From JBCDCB01 sp039182735 (GTDB lineage: Bacteria; Planctomycetota; Phycisphaerae; Phycisphaerales; UBA1924), in contig JBCDCB010000028.1 of assembly GCA_039182735.1 (NCBI GenBank), positions 1 to 46,547 on the forward strand: 46,547 nucleotides of DNA, read 5' to 3'. The notes beneath the pieces are model-generated. The model ran no database searches. It was given only the letters and a program-made list of their open reading frames with translations, and had not been told where the DNA came from. Shown piece by piece: positions 43,297 to 46,547 of this stretch (position 1 is the stretch's first letter; every line of letters begins with the position of its first letter). The position numbers were made by a program, and so were the translations under genes.

Positions 43297-43331
43297 CAAG
43301 CGTGCAGATTTGTCGCGGCTGTCCCGCAGCG

Positions 43332-45128
43332 TTACCCGTGAACAACCCGGGCAGGCTCGCTCGGCAGGATCACCCGGAACGTCGAGCCCTCACCCAGCCT
43401 CGATTCCACGAGCACCCGCCCACCGTGGATCAACGCGATGTGCTTCACGATCGCCAGCCCGAGCCCCGTGCCGCCCTCGTCCCGGCTCCGGGCCTTGTCC
43501 ACCCTGTAAAACCGCTCGAAAAGGCGTGGCAGATGCTCCTCCGCGATGCCGGGGCCCGAGTCCTTCACCGCGAGTTCGACCATCCCCCGCCCGTCGATCG
43601 GCGTCGTCGCGCGAGCCGAGACGTAGACCGGACCCTCGGGTGGGCCGTACTTCATCGCGTTGGTGATCAGGTTCCCCAGCGCCTGCTCGACGAGCTGGCG
43701 GTTCACGAACATCGAAAGCTCATCCGGGACGTCGGTGCGCACGTCGCAGCGAACGCCGTGCTCGCTCAGCGTGTACTCCCGGCAGACCGACGCCACCACG
43801 TCCGCAACACGCACGGGCGCGGTCGCGAGGTCGCTTGTCGCTTCCGGACGCTCGAGCCGGGTCAGCGTGAGCATGTCGCTCACGATCTCGCCCAGCCGAT
43901 CCGCGTTGCGCTGCACGACCCGCAGGAACCGGTCCCGCTGTTCGGGTTCGGCGGGTGGCGTGTCGAGCAGCGTCTCGACGTAGCCCTTGATGTTGGTGAT
44001 GGGCGTGCGGAGCTCGTGCGAGACGTTCGCCGCAAAGTCCGCGCGCACCGCTTCGAGACGCCGGACCTCGGTCAGATCGCTCAGCACGAGGAGCAGGCCG
44101 ACCTGCTCGTCCGTCGCGTTCGCGAGGGCATTGGCGGTCGCGCGGACGCTCCGCCCGTCGGGCCCGCTCAGCGTGAGTTCCTCGCTGATGGTCTTGTTCG
44201 CCGCCTGCGCATCGTGCAGGAAGTGGATGAGCTCCGGGTGGAGGATGGCTTCGCGCAGCGGCCTGCCGCGAACGTCGGATTCTCGCACACCGAGCATGCT
44301 CTCCGCGGCTCTGTTGAGGCTCAGCACCTGCTGGCGTGGATCGAGCGCCAGCAGGCCGTCGCCCACTGAACGGAGCACGGTTTCGCGTTCGTTGCGCTGC
44401 GCGCGCAGTTCCGCGATCTGCTCGTCCAGCTGTCGCGCCATGTGATTGAGCGTGTCGGTGAGCACCGCGAACTCCTGCGTCGGCGCGTCGGGCACACGAT
44501 GGCGGAGGTCTCCCGCGGCGAATCGCGTCGCGATCCGGCTGATCTTGAGCAAACGCACACGCAGCCGGAAGAGCGCCACGAACACGATGAGCCCGAGCAC
44601 CACAAGAGCCGAGAGCCCGAACGCGATGCTCCCGCGCGCACGCGACCAGGCGATGGCGACAAAGCCGGACGCGTCTTCCTGCGCGATGAGGACGATCCCG
44701 CCGGGTTCGTTCGACGAAGCCGTGGCCCGCAGGACGCCGTGCAGCGGTTCGCCGAGTCGCTCGAGTTCGATCGATCTCGCGGGGCTGCTCGGCACCGGGT
44801 TGGGCAACGCACGCGGGCCCGCGGACGCGATCGCCTGACCTTCCGAATCGAAGACGTCGATGCGCAGACCGAACAGGCGGGCGTCGTCGTGCGCACGTTC
44901 CGGGAGTTCGTCAGGCGCCTCCCGATGGAGCCTGTCGTACGCGTCGGCCAGCGCTCGGGTGGTTTGCCGAAGGTTTTCCGACGCTTCGCGGTACGCGGCA
45001 CGTCGGAAGGCGTCGAACGTTGCCCAGGTAAAGAGGCCGCCAAGCGTCAACTCGACGATGAGCAGCCCGAGCCCGATGCGGGTGAACATCGAGGGCTTGC
45101 CGCGGGCGTGAGTGAGTGAGGCTCGCAT
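43332..45128 (-). CDS. phoR: PhoR-type sensor histidine kinase
   Basis: 598 residues. TM1 is about 17-38, a periplasmic domain runs about 40-165, and TM2 is about 168-190. A HAMP domain (about 191-245) and a PAS domain (about 250-355) follow, then the dimerisation helix with His371 in VSHELRTPITNIKG. The kinase domain has the N-box (LGNLITNAMKYG), VKDSGPGIAEEHL and GGTGLGLAIVKH. Architecture and position beside phoB and the pst genes identify it as the phosphate sensor kinase. The periplasmic domain is larger than in E. coli PhoR. ATG 45128 has no clear ribosome site. An ATG at 45089 (MFTRIG) would still keep TM1. phoB ends 20 bases upstream, so the two are co-transcribed. Confidence 0.88.
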   Translation of the reverse strand: MRASLTHARGKPSMFTRIGLGLLIVELTLGGLFTWATFDAFRRAAYREASENLRQTTRALADAYDRLHREAPDELPERAHDDARLFGLRIDVFDSEGQAIASAGPRALPNPVPSSPARSIELERLGEPLHGVLRATASSNEPGGIVLIAQEDASGFVAIAWSRARGSIAFGLSALVVLGLIVFVALFRLRVRLLKISRIATRFAAGDLRHRVPDAPTQEFAVLTDTLNHMARQLDEQIAELRAQRNERETVLRSVGDGLLALDPRQQVLSLNRAAESMLGVRESDVRGRPLREAILHPELIHFLHDAQAANKTISEELTLSGPDGRSVRATANALANATDEQVGLLLVLSDLTEVRRLEAVRADFAANVSHELRTPITNIKGYVETLLDTPPAEPEQRDRFLRVVQRNADRLGEIVSDMLTLTRLERPEATSDLATAPVRVADVVASVCREYTLSEHGVRCDVRTDVPDELSMFVNRQLVEQALGNLITNAMKYGPPEGPVYVSARATTPIDGRGMVELAVKDSGPGIAEEHLPRLFERFYRVDKARSRDEGGTGLGLAIVKHIALIHGGRVLVESRLGEGSTFRVILPSEPARVVHG

Positions 45129-45148
45129 CGTCGCGGGCGTGCGCGCGC

Positions 45149-45859
45149 TCAGGCGGGCTGCATGTCGCGGTGTTCGTCCGCGACGCGGTACCCGACCCCG
45201 CGAACGGTTTCGATAAGGTTCCCGGCATCGCCCAGACGCTGGCGGAGGGCCGCGACGTGGACGTCGATCGCCCGGCTCGAGAGCACCGTCCCTTCGCCGC
45301 GGATCGCGGAAACGATCTGGTCTCGCGTGCGCACGAATCCGGGTCGCACCGCGAGGAACTGCAGCAGACGGTACTGCGTGAGCGTGAGATCGATCGGCTT
45401 GCCATCGACCTCCACACTGTGCTTACCCGGATCGATGGCCAACGACCCACCGCACAGCACGATCTTGCCCGACGCGTCAGCCGGAGCGTGCCTGCGGAGC
45501 ACCGCCTTTACGCGGGCCATGAGCACGCGCGGCGAGAAGGGCTTGGTGACGTAGTCCTCCGCCCCGAGCTCGAGCCCGACAACGATGTCCGATTCCTCGC
45601 CCCGGGCGGACACCATCAGGATGGGGATGTCCCGCGTTGTCTGGTCGTTCTTGATCCGCCGGCAGACTTCGAGCCCGTCGAGATCGGGCAGCATGATGTC
45701 GAGGATGACCAGATCAGGTCGTTCTTGATCGACGCGCTCGATGGCTTTGCCGCCCGACGCCACCACGTGCGTCTGGTATCCCTCGCGTTCCAGGTGGAAC
45801 TCGATGAGTTCGGCGATATCGACCTCATCCTCGACGATGAGTACCAACGCGTCTCTCAC
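45149..45859 (-). CDS. phoB: PhoB-type response regulator
   Basis: 236 residues. The receiver domain has the acidic pocket VEDEVD (Glu10/Asp11), phosphoacceptor Asp54 in VILDIMLPDLDG, the Ser/Ala switch in MVSARGEE and the Lys in VTKPFSP. The C-terminal OmpR/PhoB winged helix (about 135-230) includes LTLTQYRLLQFLA and SSRAIDVHVAALRQRLGD. It is encoded just before phoR and the pst operon, and is therefore taken as PhoB, the activator of phosphate-starvation genes. The 150 bases between its start and the gene at 46010 should hold its promoter. No clear box was picked out there. Confidence 0.9.
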   Translation of the reverse strand: MRDALVLIVEDEVDIAELIEFHLEREGYQTHVVASGGKAIERVDQERPDLVILDIMLPDLDGLEVCRRIKNDQTTRDIPILMVSARGEESDIVVGLELGAEDYVTKPFSPRVLMARVKAVLRRHAPADASGKIVLCGGSLAIDPGKHSVEVDGKPIDLTLTQYRLLQFLAVRPGFVRTRDQIVSAIRGEGTVLSSRAIDVHVAALRQRLGDAGNLIETVRGVGYRVADEHRDMQPA

Positions 45860-46009
45860 GGCTCACCTCGCGTGGTGGGAGTCATGGTTCTTCAACCCGG
45901 GGCTCGGTCGAAGTGTACCACCCCCCTGCCGAAGGTCATCCGGCGCGCGCAAGAAGTCTGACGGTTCGGGTCAGGTGATGAGCCGGCACCGATCTGTCAC
46001 GATGCCGGC

Positions 46010-46547
46010 ATGCCCCGGACGGACCCGTTGATCCTGCTGCTCGGCCCGCACGACGTGACGACGCGGACGGCGGCCTGCCGGGTCGCCCTGCTGCTCGCCG
46101 ACGCCGCCATCACTCTGGTTCCTCAGCCGCTGACCGGCGTCGATGTCGCCGGCTTCGAGGGCGCCGGCACCACCTCGCCCGAGTACGTCGCCCTGCTCGA
46201 CAAGTGGCGATGGACCGCCCCGCTCTGGACCGAGGGGCTGCTTCACGCGGACCTGCAGGGGCAGACCGTGCTGGACGACGCGCGCGACGTGTGCGAACGC
46301 GTCCTCGGCGGCGCGACCTACCCGCGGCTCCGTTCACTCCTCGACGCCACGGTCTTCGACAACGCCGATGCGTACCTCAGCGCGCTCAGCCTCGATCTCG
46401 CCCGCGGCGGGGGCGACCCGGCCATCTCCATCCCGATCGGGGCAGGGCTCGAACAGTTCGCGGCGAGGCACCGGCTCCCCGTCGTCCGCGACGAGCCCAA
46501 GTCAGTCAGCGCCAAGCTCGAACGCCAATCGATGCGGATCGACGCCC
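46010..46547 (+). CDS. Unknown protein, truncated by the right edge
   Basis: The frame is open from ATG 46010 to the end of the window (179 codons). The codon third-position GC bias is like that of the real genes. The N-terminus reads PRTDPLILLLGPHDVTTRTAAC, then ITLVPQPLTGVDVAGFEG, WRWTAPLWTEGLLHADLQ and LSLDLARGGGDPAISIPIGAGLEQFAARH. The last two phrases look like a conserved enzyme or regulatory domain, but I cannot name a family. No signal peptide. It is divergent from phoB. Nothing can be said about the C-terminus. Confidence 0.65.
   Translation, partial: MPRTDPLILLLGPHDVTTRTAACRVALLLADAAITLVPQPLTGVDVAGFEGAGTTSPEYVALLDKWRWTAPLWTEGLLHADLQGQTVLDDARDVCERVLGGATYPRLRSLLDATVFDNADAYLSALSLDLARGGGDPAISIPIGAGLEQFAARHRLPVVRDEPKSVSAKLERQSMRIDA

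Noticed and set aside
1..46547. CRISPR arrays, tRNA and rRNA genes
   Set aside because: No evenly spaced direct repeats and no cloverleaf or rRNA-like sequence were noticed on either strand. This was by reading only, without a covariance search.

Overview
The window is high-GC bacterial DNA, densely coding on both strands. The best guess is a planctomycete of the Phycisphaerae type. The reasons are: dockerin-like DxNxDG calcium-loop modules inside secreted proteins; a secreted protein ending in a PAPGT–hydrophobic–RRRR sorting tail (the PEP-CTERM variant seen in that group); a giant RHS/YD-repeat protein; and a carbamoyl-phosphate synthase large subunit whose motifs look like the animal CAD enzyme. 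The assignment is inferred from protein style. No rRNA, tRNA or CRISPR array was seen.

Left part (1-10.3 kb), accessory: the tail of an IS630-type transposase enters from the left edge. It is followed by a 2993-residue secreted RHS polymorphic toxin (FG-GAP repeats, dockerin, YD repeats, a second dockerin buried in the RHS core, AHH nuclease tip) and its probable Imm11-type immunity gene. Behind them lies a decayed copy of the dockerin-bearing RHS core segment, showing past tip rearrangement.

10.3-12.3 kb, minus strand: a DUF899-like thioredoxin-fold protein and a PEP-CTERM-type surface protein whose signal peptide is interrupted by an in-frame TAG.

12.6-21.8 kb, plus strand: a pyrimidine operon pyrB-pyrC-pyrF-pyrE-carA-carB, mostly joined by 4-nt ATGA overlaps, with a nitrilase-family hydrolase coupled at the end. 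It supplies every step from glutamine and bicarbonate to UMP except PyrD.

21.8-30.3 kb: a small lipoprotein, ElbB, a TetR/membrane-fusion/RND efflux locus with matching TetR-type palindromes before both transcription units, a Tat-exported gamma-glutamyltransferase and a small unknown protein. 30.2-31.6 kb: speD-speE for spermidine synthesis.

31.8-37.4 kb: the most unusual locus. A PqqD-like/M50 protease/HlyD fusion, a short SecA-like ATPase and a PD-(D/E)XK-type protein lie in tight order on the minus strand. A divergent secreted HlyD-like adaptor starts about 17 bp from the fusion gene. I suggest an uncharacterised SecA-like/M50 membrane system.

37.4-45.9 kb, minus strand: a phosphate-starvation regulon, in transcription order phoB-phoR-pstS-pstC-pstA-pstB-phoU. 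PstC and PstA carry very large extra loops, and a perfect hairpin separates pstS from pstC. An unrecognised gene runs off the right edge.
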